Source: Brevibacillus parabrevis
GTDB lineage: Bacteria; Bacillota; Bacilli; Brevibacillales; Brevibacillaceae
Direction of reading: 5' to 3'
Length of the DNA stretch: 64,000 nucleotides
NCBI RefSeq assembly: GCF_003710905.1
Contig: NZ_RHHV01000014.1
Location: forward strand, 124,001 to 188,000
Made by a program: the position numbers and the translations under genes. Shown piece by piece: positions 35,100 to 44,393 of the stretch. The notes below the pieces were generated by a model. The model saw only the letters and a list, made by a program, of their open reading frames with translations. It had not been told where the DNA came from and searched no databases. Numbering within the stretch: position 1 is the first letter of the stretch; every line of letters starts with the position of its first letter.

Positions 35100-35883
35100 C
35101 AGATACTACCTCCATCTCCTTCCAGACGCGATGGAACAGGTCCTGGAAGCCATCCTGATTTCTGGCGTCGAAGGGCAGGGAGTCGCGGATGGCGGGCGGG
35201 ATTGCGATTTCGCTGCTGACGCGGCCAGGGTTGCGCGAAAAGATGTAGATGCGGTCTCCCATGGCGATCGACTCCGACAAATCGTGCGTGACCAGGATGG
35301 CGGTTTTTTTGTGTCTGCGCAGCGTCGAGAAGATCAAGTCTTCCAGTTTCAGCTTCGTCTGGTAGTCCAGTGCGGAAAAAGGTTCGTCTAAAAGCAGCAC
35401 GTCAGGCTGGCAAGCCAGGGTGCGAACGAGCGCGACACGCTGCCTCATGCCGCCGGACAGCTGCATGGGCGAAGCTTTGCGCACGTCAGACAGCTCCATT
35501 TCATCGAGCAGATGCAAGGCGTATTGCTCTGTCTCCCTGGAGCGGATTCCCTGGATGTCCAGGCCGAGAAAGACGTTGTCTTCGATCGAGCGCCAGTTGA
35601 ACAAGTAATCTTGCTGAAGCATGTAGCCGACCTGGCGGGAAGTTCCGCGAACGGGTGTCCCATCAATGGACACTTTTCCCGCAGTCGGCAATTCCAGTCC
35701 CGCCATGAGCGAGAGCAATGTCGTCTTGCCACAACCACTAGGGCCAACCATACAGATGAACTCGCCTTCCTCCACGCGCAGGTTGATGTCCTGGACCGCC
35801 ATGAACGCCCTGGTTGTGGATAAATAGAGGTGGGTCACGTGGGAAAGTTCAATCTTGGCTGGCGCAGAAGGAGTCTGGTTCAT
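35080..35883 (-). CDS. ABC importer ATP-binding protein (SsuB/TauB/ThiZ type)
   Basis: 267 residues. Walker A is GPSGCGKTT (about 49-57), signature LSGGMRQRVAL, Walker B LLLDEPFSALD, and the H-loop is LVTHDLSES. Energises the importer encoded by its neighbours; six bases separate it from the binding-protein gene. Confidence 0.93.
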   Translation of the reverse strand: MNQTPSAPAKIELSHVTHLYLSTTRAFMAVQDINLRVEEGEFICMVGPSGCGKTTLLSLMAGLELPTAGKVSIDGTPVRGTSRQVGYMLQQDYLFNWRSIEDNVFLGLDIQGIRSRETEQYALHLLDEMELSDVRKASPMQLSGGMRQRVALVRTLACQPDVLLLDEPFSALDYQTKLKLEDLIFSTLRRHKKTAILVTHDLSESIAMGDRIYIFSRNPGRVSSEIAIPPAIRDSLPFDARNQDGFQDLFHRVWKEMEVVSDAAKGN

Positions 35884-35889
35884 GACGGA

Positions 35890-36882
35890 TTAATTCCCTT
35901 CCTTGGATTGTTTGGCGAAGGTGGTGTTGACCAGCTTGCTGTAATCGGCCCGTTGTTTCAGTTCGCCAGCGGCATCCATGATGTCTTGCAGCTGATTCCA
36001 TTCCGCTTCGTCCAGGATCGGATCGGTGGCGTAAGAGCCTTGCTCCAGATAGCGTTGCACGGCTTTTTCCAGGATGGTCGGATCGATCTGTTCAAAATAT
36101 TTGCCGATGACCGCAGCCGTCTCCTTGGCGCTGTGGCTTGCAACCCACTGTTGCCCTTTGTAGATCGCATTGGTAAACTTTTGGATAGTTGCCGCATTGC
36201 TGTCGATATTGCTTTGCTTCGTCATGTAGACGGTGTAGGGAACGGTGCCGCTTTCCTTGCCGAAGGAGGCGACGACATGCCCGATCCCTTCCTGCTCAAA
36301 CCGCGACGCTTCCGGTTCGAACAGTTGAACGTACTCGCCTGTGCCTGAAGCGAAAGAAGAAGCGATATTTTTAAATTCGATATTCTGGATCAGCTCCAGG
36401 TCGGACTGCGGATTGATTTGATGTTTTTTCAGGACATACTCTCCGACCATTTGCGGCATTCCTCCTTTGCGCTGACCGAGGAAGACGCTGCCTTTCAGTT
36501 GGTCAAACGAAAACTGGTCGGTTTTGTTGCGGGCGACGAGGAAGGTGCCGTCCGTCTGGGTCAACTGGGCGAAGTTGACGACGACGTCTGCTGCTCCTTG
36601 CTGGGAGACGTAAATACTCGTCTCCGAGCCGACGAGCGCTACGTCGATCCCGCCAGACAAGAGCGCCGACATGACCTTGTCGCCGCCGGGAATAGTGGAA
36701 AGCTCCACATCGAGCCCCTCTTCCTTGAAAAAGCCTTTTTCCAGCGCGACGTATTGGGGGGCGTAAAAAAGCGAGCGGGTTACTTCGCCAATTCTTACTT
36801 TTTCAGGAGTGCTGGAGCAGCCGGCCAAAACGGCGATCAGAGCCAGACAGGCAGCCAGCCCCAGCGCGAAAAATCGTTTCAT
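35890..36882 (-). CDS. ABC importer substrate-binding lipoprotein (SsuA/NMT1/ThiY-like)
   Basis: 330 residues, with signal peptide and lipobox LAGC (Cys22). The NMT1/THI5-like fold is shown by SLFYAPQYVALEKGFFKEEG and MSALLSGGIDVALVGSE. First gene of the operon (order: binding protein, ATPase, permease, on the minus strand). ATG at 36882 behind AAGGAGGTACTCC. Related systems import thiamine precursors, aliphatic sulfonates or other sulfur compounds (B. subtilis Ytl is similar in order); no thiamine riboswitch or sulfur genes are adjacent. Confidence 0.88.
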   Translation of the reverse strand: MKRFFALGLAACLALIAVLAGCSSTPEKVRIGEVTRSLFYAPQYVALEKGFFKEEGLDVELSTIPGGDKVMSALLSGGIDVALVGSETSIYVSQQGAADVVVNFAQLTQTDGTFLVARNKTDQFSFDQLKGSVFLGQRKGGMPQMVGEYVLKKHQINPQSDLELIQNIEFKNIASSFASGTGEYVQLFEPEASRFEQEGIGHVVASFGKESGTVPYTVYMTKQSNIDSNAATIQKFTNAIYKGQQWVASHSAKETAAVIGKYFEQIDPTILEKAVQRYLEQGSYATDPILDEAEWNQLQDIMDAAGELKQRADYSKLVNTTFAKQSKEGN

Positions 36883-37012
36883 TATCAGGAGTACCTCCTT
36901 GCTAGGCTGTTGTTTGCTGTAAGGTATGCGCCCAGACAAAAAAGGGTGAATGCCTACAGCTGGTGACAGGCACGCTTGCGGGAAGCTCTGCACAAAGAGA
37001 GGGGCAATCATT

Positions 37013-37990
37013 GTGATTGTGACATTTTTAGGTACGGGATCAGGAGCGCCCACCACGCGCCGCAACGTGAGCGGAATCGGGCTTCGCTTTTTGCAGGCAG
37101 GAAAATGGTGGCTGTTTGACTGTGGGGAAGGCACGCAGCATCAGCTTTTGCGCTCTCCCATGAAAATCAGTCAGCTGGACAAAATTTTCATCACGCATTT
37201 GCATGGCGACCACTTGTACGGCTTGATCGGGTTGCTCGCTTCCCGCTCGCTGCGCAATGGCGAAGCATCGCCGCTCACGCTTTACGGACCGCCGGGGATT
37301 GACCGCTATTTTCGGGCGATCATGGATGTAAGTCCGGTGCATTTGCAATATCCGCTGGAGCTGAAAGTGGTCAGCGAAGGGGTCATTTACGAGGATGAGG
37401 AAGTCGTCGTTTCGTGCCGGAAAGCGAAGCATCGGGTGACGTCTTTTGCCTACAGCGTCCTGGAAAAAGACAAACCGGGAGCTTTTCTCGTCGAGCGAGC
37501 GAAAGAGGCGGGAGTTCCGTCCGGGCCGCTCTTCGGAGCCTTGAAGCGCGGCGAGCAGGTGACGCTTGCCGACGGTCGCGTGCTGGATGGCAAAGATTTT
37601 GTCGGAGCGCCGCAGCAAGGCCGCAAAATCGTCTTCAGCGGCGACACGGAGCCGTGCCAAAGCGTCGAGGAGCTTGCGGCGAATGCCGATTTGCTCGTGC
37701 ACGAAGCCACGTATGCCGATCACGACAAGGAGCTGGCGGTGCGCAGCGGACACTCCACGGCGAAAGAAGCGGCTGAGCTGGCGAAGCGTGCAGGTGTAAA
37801 AGCGCTTTGCCTGACCCATTTCAGTCCGCGCTACGAGGATGAGGACGGCGACTTCTCCATGGATGATCTGTTAAAAGAGGCGCAGGCGATCTTTCCCATG
37901 ACGACGCTCGCCGAAGACTTGGGCAGCGTCGAAGTGAAGCGAGTGCGAAAAACGGTGGGAGAAACCGATCTTCCTTGTTATAATGAATAA
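37013..37990 (+). CDS. rnz: Ribonuclease Z
   Basis: Endonuclease that matures tRNA 3' ends. 325 residues, with the metallo-beta-lactamase core: HLHGDHLYGL (about residues 63-72), later ligands in FSGDTEPC and LCLTHFSPRY, and the opening VTFLGTGSGAPT. Length and motif set match bacterial RNase Z. GTG at 37013 is chosen because the conserved N-terminus begins there and GAGAGGGG lies upstream. Confidence 0.95.
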   Translation: MIVTFLGTGSGAPTTRRNVSGIGLRFLQAGKWWLFDCGEGTQHQLLRSPMKISQLDKIFITHLHGDHLYGLIGLLASRSLRNGEASPLTLYGPPGIDRYFRAIMDVSPVHLQYPLELKVVSEGVIYEDEEVVVSCRKAKHRVTSFAYSVLEKDKPGAFLVERAKEAGVPSGPLFGALKRGEQVTLADGRVLDGKDFVGAPQQGRKIVFSGDTEPCQSVEELAANADLLVHEATYADHDKELAVRSGHSTAKEAAELAKRAGVKALCLTHFSPRYEDEDGDFSMDDLLKEAQAIFPMTTLAEDLGSVEVKRVRKTVGETDLPCYNE

Positions 37991-38066
37991 ATTATGAACG
38001 CATGGATGTGAGACTTCACCATTCAGTGAGAGAAAAATGGCAACGGGAGAGGAAAGGTGAACGACG

Positions 38067-38723
38067 GTGTCCGGTACACGGGTCAGCAAGTCGATTGCCG
38101 TGCGCTACGCCATGTTTGTGCTCGGATTGTTCATCGGGGCATTCGGCTGCGTGCTCGCGATCAAGGCGAATCTCGGGGTGGCGCCCTGGGATACGTTTCA
38201 CATCGGCTTGCAAAAAACATTTGGTTTAACCATTGGCATCTGGTCGCAGATCGTCGGCGTAGTGGTCATTTTGTCGTCCTATCTGGTAGCCAAAATCAAG
38301 CCGACCTTTGGCATGTTTCTGAACATGATCTGCTTCGGAAGCTTCCTGGACTTGATTTTATGGCTCAACATCGTGCCGGAGTTCGAGTCATTCTGGCTGC
38401 GCTTGCTGGTGTTTTTGCTCGGCGTAGTCGTCATGACCATCGGCATCGGCATGTACTTGTCTCCGCGCCTGGGGGCAGGACCGCGCGACAGCTTCATGCT
38501 TGCCATGAACGAGCGGTTGGGCTGGAGCATTCAAAAGGTTCGGCTGATTATCGAAGTAACAGTGTTGATTGCCGGGGCGGCGCTGGGTGGCCCGGTGTCG
38601 ATCGGAACGGTGCTCATTGCCGTTTTGACGGGGCCGATGATTCAGCGGACGATTCCTTTTTGGCAGTCGGTTATGAAAAAACAGTATGGCCTGATGGAGC
38701 CAATCGAGCGTCGCGCGAGTTGA
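38067..38723 (+). CDS. YczE/YitT-type membrane protein
   Basis: 218 residues with five or more helices. The family marker is GVAPWDTFHIGLQKTFGLT near residue 35, plus GMYLSPRLGAGPRDSFMLA. Members are membrane proteins of unknown transport activity; B. subtilis YczE affects surfactin production. GTG at 38067 follows GAGAGGAAAGGTG. Confidence 0.84.
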   Translation: MSGTRVSKSIAVRYAMFVLGLFIGAFGCVLAIKANLGVAPWDTFHIGLQKTFGLTIGIWSQIVGVVVILSSYLVAKIKPTFGMFLNMICFGSFLDLILWLNIVPEFESFWLRLLVFLLGVVVMTIGIGMYLSPRLGAGPRDSFMLAMNERLGWSIQKVRLIIEVTVLIAGAALGGPVSIGTVLIAVLTGPMIQRTIPFWQSVMKKQYGLMEPIERRAS

Positions 38724-38855
38724 TCTGACGCGGTTTTCCCTCACAGCAGCTACACTCTTATCCTGAAAAATGGGCAATGTCTGGGCGAGCGTCCAATCAA
38801 GATTGGCTATTCGCACATACATTATGATTAGTTGCTGACAAAGGAGGGAAAGCGA

Positions 38856-38945
38856 ATGAGTCTGTTCAACGGAGGATTCGACGATTTTGCTTTGATTCTG
38901 GTGTTGTTCGTATTGCTGACAATCGTTGCTTGCGCTTGCGACTAA
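38856..38945 (+). CDS. YjcZ-family sporulation microprotein, 29 aa
   Basis: ATG at 38856 behind AAAGGAGGGAAAGCG. The product starts MSLFNGGFDD, has the helix FALILVLFVLLTIV and ends ACACD. Layout and composition match the YjcZ-like proteins at 5374 and 63048. Function unknown. Confidence 0.85.
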   Translation: MSLFNGGFDDFALILVLFVLLTIVACACD

Positions 38946-38982
38946 CGAGGTAACACACCGACCGCAAAAAGGTTGGCAATAG

Positions 38983-39016
38983 CAAAAGGGAGAGCGTAGC
39001 TGCTCTCCCTTTTTGC
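38983..39016. terminator. Bidirectional terminator
   Basis: Arms GCAAAAGGGAGAGC and GCTCTCCCTTTTTGC, between the YjcZ-like gene and a convergent gene. Confidence 0.85.
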
Positions 39017-39029
39017 TGTTTCGCTCGCC

Positions 39030-39269
39030 TTAGTCGAGCTTTTCATGAACCTGTTTTTTGACACTGGAGATTTGTTTGTCGGACAGTTTGACGCCTACGG
39101 CTTTGCTGACTTTTTTAATCAGATCGCCGAGCTTCTTGTCGTCCTTCAAATCTTTTTTCGTGATTCCTTTCGCCAACGACTTGATGTCGCTCATTTTCCA
39201 TTTTTTCTTGCTTTTCTTGTTGATTTTTTTCAAGAGATCGCCTGTGCCTTTGCCCTTCTTTTTACCCAT
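39030..39269 (-). CDS. SpoVIF-like sporulation protein
   Basis: 79 residues, very Lys-rich. The core MSDIKSLAKGITKKDLKDDK followed by KLGDLIKKVSKAVGVKLSDK resembles the stage VI sporulation protein F family, which is needed for late coat assembly in B. subtilis. The extra basic N-terminus (MGKKKGKGTG) is longer than usual. ATG at 39269 behind GAGGAGAGAG. Confidence 0.72.
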   Translation of the reverse strand: MGKKKGKGTGDLLKKINKKSKKKWKMSDIKSLAKGITKKDLKDDKKLGDLIKKVSKAVGVKLSDKQISSVKKQVHEKLD

Positions 39270-39461
39270 ACAGCACTCTCTCCTCTCAAGATTGGCTTTG
39301 AGCCTGCCCTAAGCAGTTATATGGGAGAAGGCATCTGTTTGCTTGGACAGATGGACTGGGGGAATCGCCTATTTTGGCGGGCGGTGTGCAGATGCCCAAG
39401 CAGACAGAGGCAGATACGACATAGGATGTGGCAACGCTGTGCATGACAGGAGGCTAGTGGG

Positions 39462-40409
39462 TTGAAAATCATCAGCTTTCAGCGGGAGACGTCCTTTCAC
39501 GACATCCTGAGCGATTTGCAGAAAAAAGTGATGACCAAAACAGAGAGACTTCCTTGGCGATGCTTCGATGACTGGGCTTGCCTGTGCATCAAGGACAACA
39601 TATACGAGCAGCACTGCGAGCATTTTCGCAGGTATCAAGCCATGGTGGAAGAGAATGTGACCGTAAGCGTCCATGCCCAAGCACAAACAGTAACACAAAC
39701 AGAGGGCGAAGACGAAATCCCGTGGGGCGTCCGCTATGTCGGCGCGCAAAAGCTGTGGCGAAAAGGCCGGGGCGAAGGGGTGAAGGTGGCGGTCATTGAT
39801 ACGGGAATCTCCCGCGACCATTTTGACTTGAAGGATCGGATCAAAGGGGGCGTCCATTTTGTGCGCGGCAAGCAAAACGAACATGGGACGCATGTAGCCG
39901 GAATCATTGTGGCCGAGATGAACCAGCGCGGAATCGTCGGTGTCTCTCCCGAGGCGCATCTGTACGACGTACGCGCCTTCGACCACGAGGGCAAAGCGTC
40001 GCTGTCGACGATTTTGCAGGCATTGCACTGGTCGATTGCCAACAAAATGGACGTGATCAACATGAGCTTCGGCATGCCGCAATACAGCGAGGCGTTGGCG
40101 CGAGCTGTGGAAAAGGCGAAAGAGCACGGCATCGTCATGGTAGCCTCGGCGGGAAACAGCGGGGGAGAGGTCGAGTACCCTGCCAAGTACAAAGGCGTTC
40201 TCGGAGTGAGCGCAATCGATCAGTCGGGCAGGCTGGCTTCGTTCAGCTCGCGCGGAAGGGGAGCGAATACGAAAGCGCCTGGTGTGGAAATTTTATCGAC
40301 GTGGCCGGGCAACCAGTTTAAAAAGCTGAACGGCACCTCGATGGCAGCTCCACACGTCTCCGGGCTGATGGCGCTGGAAATCGGCCGCAAGCGGAACAAG
40401 GCAAAGTAG
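39462..40409 (+). CDS. S8-family subtilisin-like serine protease
   Basis: 315 residues. Catalytic Asp in VAVIDTGISRDHFD, His in EHGTHVAGIIVAEM, Ser in LNGTSMAAPHVSGLMALEIG, and oxyanion Asn in SAGNSGG. No signal peptide is present. The first 80 or so residues (SFQRETSFHDILSDLQKKV) could act as a pro-region or N-terminal regulatory segment. Intracellular subtilisin or spore-associated roles are both possible. TTG at 39462 follows GGAGGCTAGTGGG. Confidence 0.9.
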   Translation: MKIISFQRETSFHDILSDLQKKVMTKTERLPWRCFDDWACLCIKDNIYEQHCEHFRRYQAMVEENVTVSVHAQAQTVTQTEGEDEIPWGVRYVGAQKLWRKGRGEGVKVAVIDTGISRDHFDLKDRIKGGVHFVRGKQNEHGTHVAGIIVAEMNQRGIVGVSPEAHLYDVRAFDHEGKASLSTILQALHWSIANKMDVINMSFGMPQYSEALARAVEKAKEHGIVMVASAGNSGGEVEYPAKYKGVLGVSAIDQSGRLASFSSRGRGANTKAPGVEILSTWPGNQFKKLNGTSMAAPHVSGLMALEIGRKRNKAK

Positions 40410-40428
40410 ATGAAAGACAGCGAAATGG

Positions 40429-40470
40429 AAAAAAGCTCCATGGCTTTCTTGCAGCCACAGAGCTTTTTTT
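40429..40470 (+). terminator. Terminator after subtilase gene
   Basis: Arms AAAAAAGCTC and GAGCTTTTTT with an inner TGGCT/AGCCA pairing. Confidence 0.75.
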
Positions 40471-40517
40471 GTGGGAAAAACGTCTCGAATGTGTTCCTCG
40501 CCGTGTTGTTTCGAGGA

Positions 40518-40844
40518 TTATTGATGAATTTTGGTGTCATGATCTTGCTGGACGCGAAACCATATATTAAGATCATTAATGACGCTCGCCAATTCATGAA
40601 TTTCGCTGTTCAGCTCACAAGAGCGCGCGAAATTTTCCTCCTCGGACATCTGCTTGGTTTTCTCGATGATCACAGCTTCCACCCGGTGAATCCGATCGGG
40701 GATGGTTGCGCGAATTTCTTCCCACTCCATCAAAATGTCCGCACGTTCCGTATGTGAATACTCCTCCCATTGCATATCCAATGCAGGAAGGCGAATGCCT
40801 AAACGTTCATCGAAAGTAAAGTAATTGCGCAAAGGTAAGTTCAC
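40518..40844 (-). CDS. Hypothetical protein, up to 108 aa
   Basis: Soluble, helical, acidic product (TERADILMEWEEIRATIPDR and ENFARSCELNSEIHELASVI). I do not recognise a family. The start is uncertain: GTG at 40844 sits very near GGAGAGGA, while a TTG four codons on has better spacing. Confidence 0.68.
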   Translation of the reverse strand: MNLPLRNYFTFDERLGIRLPALDMQWEEYSHTERADILMEWEEIRATIPDRIHRVEAVIIEKTKQMSEEENFARSCELNSEIHELASVINDLNIWFRVQQDHDTKIHQ

Positions 40845-40915
40845 TCCTCTCCAGTTCCATCATACCAAAAATGAGCGGAATCGGGGAGAGAAAAGCGCTT
40901 GAAAGGAATGGTTGG

Positions 40916-41380
40916 ATGCAAAAAGGACGCGTCCTGATCGATGCCGATGCTTGTCCGCGCCAGGCGCTGGTGATCGCGCAACAGTTGTGCAAGGAGTTCG
41001 GGTGGCAGTGCCTCACGTTTGCCAGCTACAATCATCAGATCGGTTCCGAGCATCACGTGACAGTCGATGCCGGCCCGCAGGCGGTCGACATGAAGCTCGC
41101 CAATGAAACCCGCCCGAATGATGTCGTCGTGACGCAAGATATTGGACTGGCGGCTCTGATTCTTGGCAAGCGTGCGCAGCCGCTGACGCCGCATGGCCTG
41201 ATTTTTGAACCGGAACGGATGGCTTTTCATTTGGAGGAGCGAAACGAGAAAGCCCGCTTTCGTCGCGGGGGAGGAAGAACGCGCGGCCCTGCGGCCCGTA
41301 CGCGTGAAGATGACCAGCGCTTTTTGACGGCACTGCGTTCATTGCTAGAGAGAGGAGAACAACAGGATGGGAACGAGTAA
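40916..41380 (+). CDS. UPF0178 (YaiI/YqxD) family protein
   Basis: 154 residues with the family opening VLIDADACPRQALVIAQQLC and ETRPNDVVVTQDIGLAALIL, a PIN/NYN-like nuclease fold predicted for the family. The basic tail (FRRGGGRTRGPAARTREDDQ) could bind nucleic acid. ATG at 40916 behind GAAAGGA. Overlaps the next gene by 14 bases. Confidence 0.9.
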   Translation: MQKGRVLIDADACPRQALVIAQQLCKEFGWQCLTFASYNHQIGSEHHVTVDAGPQAVDMKLANETRPNDVVVTQDIGLAALILGKRAQPLTPHGLIFEPERMAFHLEERNEKARFRRGGGRTRGPAARTREDDQRFLTALRSLLERGEQQDGNE

Positions 41381-42032
41381 AGAAAGAGGATTGATTTTTT
41401 GCGGCATCGTGTTCGCGGTGCTGGGGGCATGGATGTTTCGCCAATACATAACCGGTCAGGTAGCGGGGATGGATCAGGCAGCCTTTTCGTTGGCAGCCGC
41501 TGTTCGCTCCGCTGGCTTGACGAGCTTTTTCCAGCTGCTTACCCACTTTGGGAACGCGACTTTCCTTGCGCCGTTTGGCGTCGTGCTGATCGTCGCCCTT
41601 TTCCTCAAAAAACGCAGGCTTGAGTCTGTCGTCATCCTGCTGTCGCTCGGGGTCAGTGAAGTCGTCAACGAGATTTTGAAGCTGATTTTTGCCCGTCCTC
41701 GACCAGTTGGCTTCAATCTGATCGATCTGCCGGATTCGTTTTCTTTCCCAAGCGGCCACGCCATGATCGCGCCCGGCTTTTATTTGATGCTCGCCTTGCT
41801 GATCGCCCGCTGGTACGAGGAAAAAAGCTGGTCGGCATACGTACAGCCTGTCGTGTTTGTCTTCGTTGTGCTGCTTGCCGCGAGCCGCGTGTACTTGGGC
41901 GTGCACTTTTTGAGCGATGTGCTGACCGGGTTTTGCCTGTCGATGTGCTGGTATTTCTGCGTTCGCTGGGGCTATGAAAAAAGGCTGGGGAGACGAGATG
42001 TCGTCGTCGGCCCCATACCGCAATCGCGCTAG
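41367..42032 (+). CDS. PAP2-family membrane phosphatase
   Basis: 221 residues, about six helices. The three phosphatase motifs are present: KLIFARPRP, FSFPSGHAM and SRVYLGVHFLSDV. Likely dephosphorylates a lipid phosphate such as undecaprenyl pyrophosphate. Translationally coupled to the UPF0178 gene by overlap. Confidence 0.9.
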   Translation: MGTSKERGLIFCGIVFAVLGAWMFRQYITGQVAGMDQAAFSLAAAVRSAGLTSFFQLLTHFGNATFLAPFGVVLIVALFLKKRRLESVVILLSLGVSEVVNEILKLIFARPRPVGFNLIDLPDSFSFPSGHAMIAPGFYLMLALLIARWYEEKSWSAYVQPVVFVFVVLLAASRVYLGVHFLSDVLTGFCLSMCWYFCVRWGYEKRLGRRDVVVGPIPQSR

Positions 42033-42037
42033 TTGCG

Positions 42038-42922
42038 CTACGTTGTTGAGTATCCCAATTCACTCATCAGACTCAGCCATTTTTCTACGCTGGGTTTATT
42101 TTTTTTGTCTTTCGGCAGGACGATATAGGCTGAGCGCTTGGGCGGCTTGTTGCCAGTGATCGGCAGTTCCTTCAGCGTCCCGGCAGCCAGCTCTGCTTTG
42201 ACCGCAGAGCGGGTGAGCAAGCTGACGCCAAGCCCTTCCTTGATCAAATCGATGGCAAGCTCCGCCTTGTCGACAGTCAGCTTGGGCACGTAGTTGCGCG
42301 GCAATGTTTGCCTGATCCATTCGTTAAAAGGCGGTCCCCAGTTCATGTAGAGCAGCGGCAGGTTGCGAAGCTCGCGCGAATCCACGTGAGTCGCTTGGGC
42401 GACGCTGCTCTCTGGACAGCAGACCAGGACGATTTCATCATCCCAGGTAGGAATGACTTCAAAGTTCGGCAAGGAGGGCGGCACGTACACGATCCCGATC
42501 TGGATCACGTTGTCGAGCAAATACTGGATGACGTCCGAGGAATGCCCGGTTCTGGTGCTGATGGCAATTTGCGGATAGCGGCAATGGTACTCTTTCAAGA
42601 TCGGTTCGAGGGTAGAGGTCCAGATGGCGTTCAGGCTGCCAATCGACAAGTAGTCCTCGTAGGGCTGGAGAGAAGCGACTTCGTTGAGCGCTTCGTGGGA
42701 CAGTTTGAGTATGCGCTCGGCATAAGGCAAAAGCGTCAAGCCTGCCTGGGTAATTTCAACACTTCGCTTGTCACGGATGAAGAGAGGCTTTCCGACTTTT
42801 TCTTCCAGTTGCTTGATTCGCATCGTCACCGTAGACTGGACAAGATGGAGCATCTCCGCAGCCTTGGTGAAGTTTTTGGTCTGTGCCAATGTGTAGAAAG
42901 CGCGCAGTTGTTCGAAGTCCAT
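42038..42922 (-). CDS. LysR-family transcriptional regulator
   Basis: 294 residues. The N-terminal winged helix (FEQLRAFYTLAQTKNFTKAA) is followed by the LysR effector domain. Divergent from an MFS transporter gene 132 bases away, which it probably regulates. ATG at 42922 follows GAGGGAAACACACGC. Confidence 0.9.
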   Translation of the reverse strand: MDFEQLRAFYTLAQTKNFTKAAEMLHLVQSTVTMRIKQLEEKVGKPLFIRDKRSVEITQAGLTLLPYAERILKLSHEALNEVASLQPYEDYLSIGSLNAIWTSTLEPILKEYHCRYPQIAISTRTGHSSDVIQYLLDNVIQIGIVYVPPSLPNFEVIPTWDDEIVLVCCPESSVAQATHVDSRELRNLPLLYMNWGPPFNEWIRQTLPRNYVPKLTVDKAELAIDLIKEGLGVSLLTRSAVKAELAAGTLKELPITGNKPPKRSAYIVLPKDKKNKPSVEKWLSLMSELGYSTT

Positions 42923-42939
42923 AGCGTGTGTTTCCCTCT

Positions 42940-42956
42940 TATCTAAATATTTGATA
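42940..42956. promoter_or_regulatory. Inverted repeat, possible LysR operator
   Basis: TATCTAAATATTTGATA is a near-perfect 17-base palindrome of the T-N11-A type bound by LysR proteins. It lies 18 bases ahead of the regulator and in the shared divergent promoter region. Confidence 0.45.
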
Positions 42957-43054
42957 ACCATATACAAAAACGTTCGTTTCCCAAATTATACCCTGTTCTT
43001 TAAGCTGGGGATATCCCTAAATCATGAGAGCAAACGGGAGAGCGAGGGTATCGA

Positions 43055-44272
43055 ATGAAGCGGGAAATGTGGAGAGAAACACCGTTTTCGGTCAAACTGC
43101 TGTTGGCGACATCCTTTATGATGAATCTCGGCTTTTACGCCCTGATTCCTTATTTGACCTTGTATTTGACAGGCAGTATCGGATGGACGCTGGCGATGGC
43201 CGGTCTGGTACTTAGTGTGCGACAATTTTCCCAGCAAGGCTTTGCGTTTATGGGCGGAGTCATTGCGGATGCCTTCGGCTACAAGGGCGCGATGGTTTTG
43301 GGTATGGCAGTGCGGGCTGTCGGCTTTGCCCTGTTTGCTTTTTGCACCGAGACTTGGCATTTTTTTATCGCAGCGATTTTGTCAGGCTTGGGTGGGGCGT
43401 TGTTTGACCCGGCTGGCTCGGCGGCGTTTGCGATTTTAACCCCTGATTCTATCCGCAAAGAAGTGTTCGCCTTTCGCAATGTGCTCGGAAATATTGCGGT
43501 GGTCGGTTCGCAAATCGTCGGTACAGCGCTGTCGGCTGTCGATTTTACCTACCTGTCCCTGTTTGCCGGAGCGGTTTTTGCCTTGAACGCGGTCGTCTCG
43601 TTCTTTTTTCTGGCCCCGATCAGCGCTACCAACACGCGGCACAGTATTTGGGAGAGCATGTTCACGGTGATTCGGGACAAGCGCTTTGTGCGCTTTACCT
43701 TGATTTTGATGGGTTACTACTATTTGAACATGCAAGTATTTTTGACGATACCACTGCTCGTGGAGCATGTGACACATAGCAAGACTTCGGTCGGAATTGT
43801 TTTGTCTGCCATGTCTTTGTTCGTCATCCTTTTTCAAATGAAAGTGACGCAATGGCTGGAAGGCTACCCGCACAGGCTCACCTTGATCGGGATCGGCACC
43901 CTCGTCATGGGGGCAGGACTGTTCCTGTTTACGTTTGCCGATTCTCTGTGGATGTTGCTCATCGATGTATTCCTGTTCGCACTGGGGACGATGATCGCCG
44001 TGCCCAATCTGGTAGACGTCGTTCCGCGTTTTGCGCCAAAAGATTTGGTAGGGGCTTACTACGGCTTCAACGGCTACTCGATCGCCATCGGAGGCTCGCT
44101 CGGCCAGATCGCAGGCGGCTGGGTGTACGATGTGGGGCTTAGGCTGGAAGCGACGTGGCTCCCCTGGACGATCTGCCTCGTTGTCGGGCTGCTCGTTGCC
44201 TGGATGCTTCACCTGATGGAGCGCGATACGTACAAACTCGGCAACGATTTGACAAAAATCGCGCAGCCGTAA
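43055..44272 (+). CDS. MFS multidrug-type transporter
   Basis: 405 residues, about twelve helices. Loop motif GGVIADAFGYKGAMVLG lies between TM2 and TM3; no signal peptide. Resembles drug or metabolite exporters of the DHA group, substrate unknown. Likely regulated by the divergent LysR gene. ATG at 43055 behind GAGCGAGGG. Confidence 0.88.
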   Translation: MKREMWRETPFSVKLLLATSFMMNLGFYALIPYLTLYLTGSIGWTLAMAGLVLSVRQFSQQGFAFMGGVIADAFGYKGAMVLGMAVRAVGFALFAFCTETWHFFIAAILSGLGGALFDPAGSAAFAILTPDSIRKEVFAFRNVLGNIAVVGSQIVGTALSAVDFTYLSLFAGAVFALNAVVSFFFLAPISATNTRHSIWESMFTVIRDKRFVRFTLILMGYYYLNMQVFLTIPLLVEHVTHSKTSVGIVLSAMSLFVILFQMKVTQWLEGYPHRLTLIGIGTLVMGAGLFLFTFADSLWMLLIDVFLFALGTMIAVPNLVDVVPRFAPKDLVGAYYGFNGYSIAIGGSLGQIAGGWVYDVGLRLEATWLPWTICLVVGLLVAWMLHLMERDTYKLGNDLTKIAQP

Positions 44273-44393
44273 ACTTTTTGACGAGAAAACACGAAAAAAT
44301 GTTGGGCGCAAATTGAAACATTTACCATTCCTTGTGCGTATATATCGGTAGGAAACGAAATGCTGGGCGTTAACGAAAGTGAGGGAATTTTAT

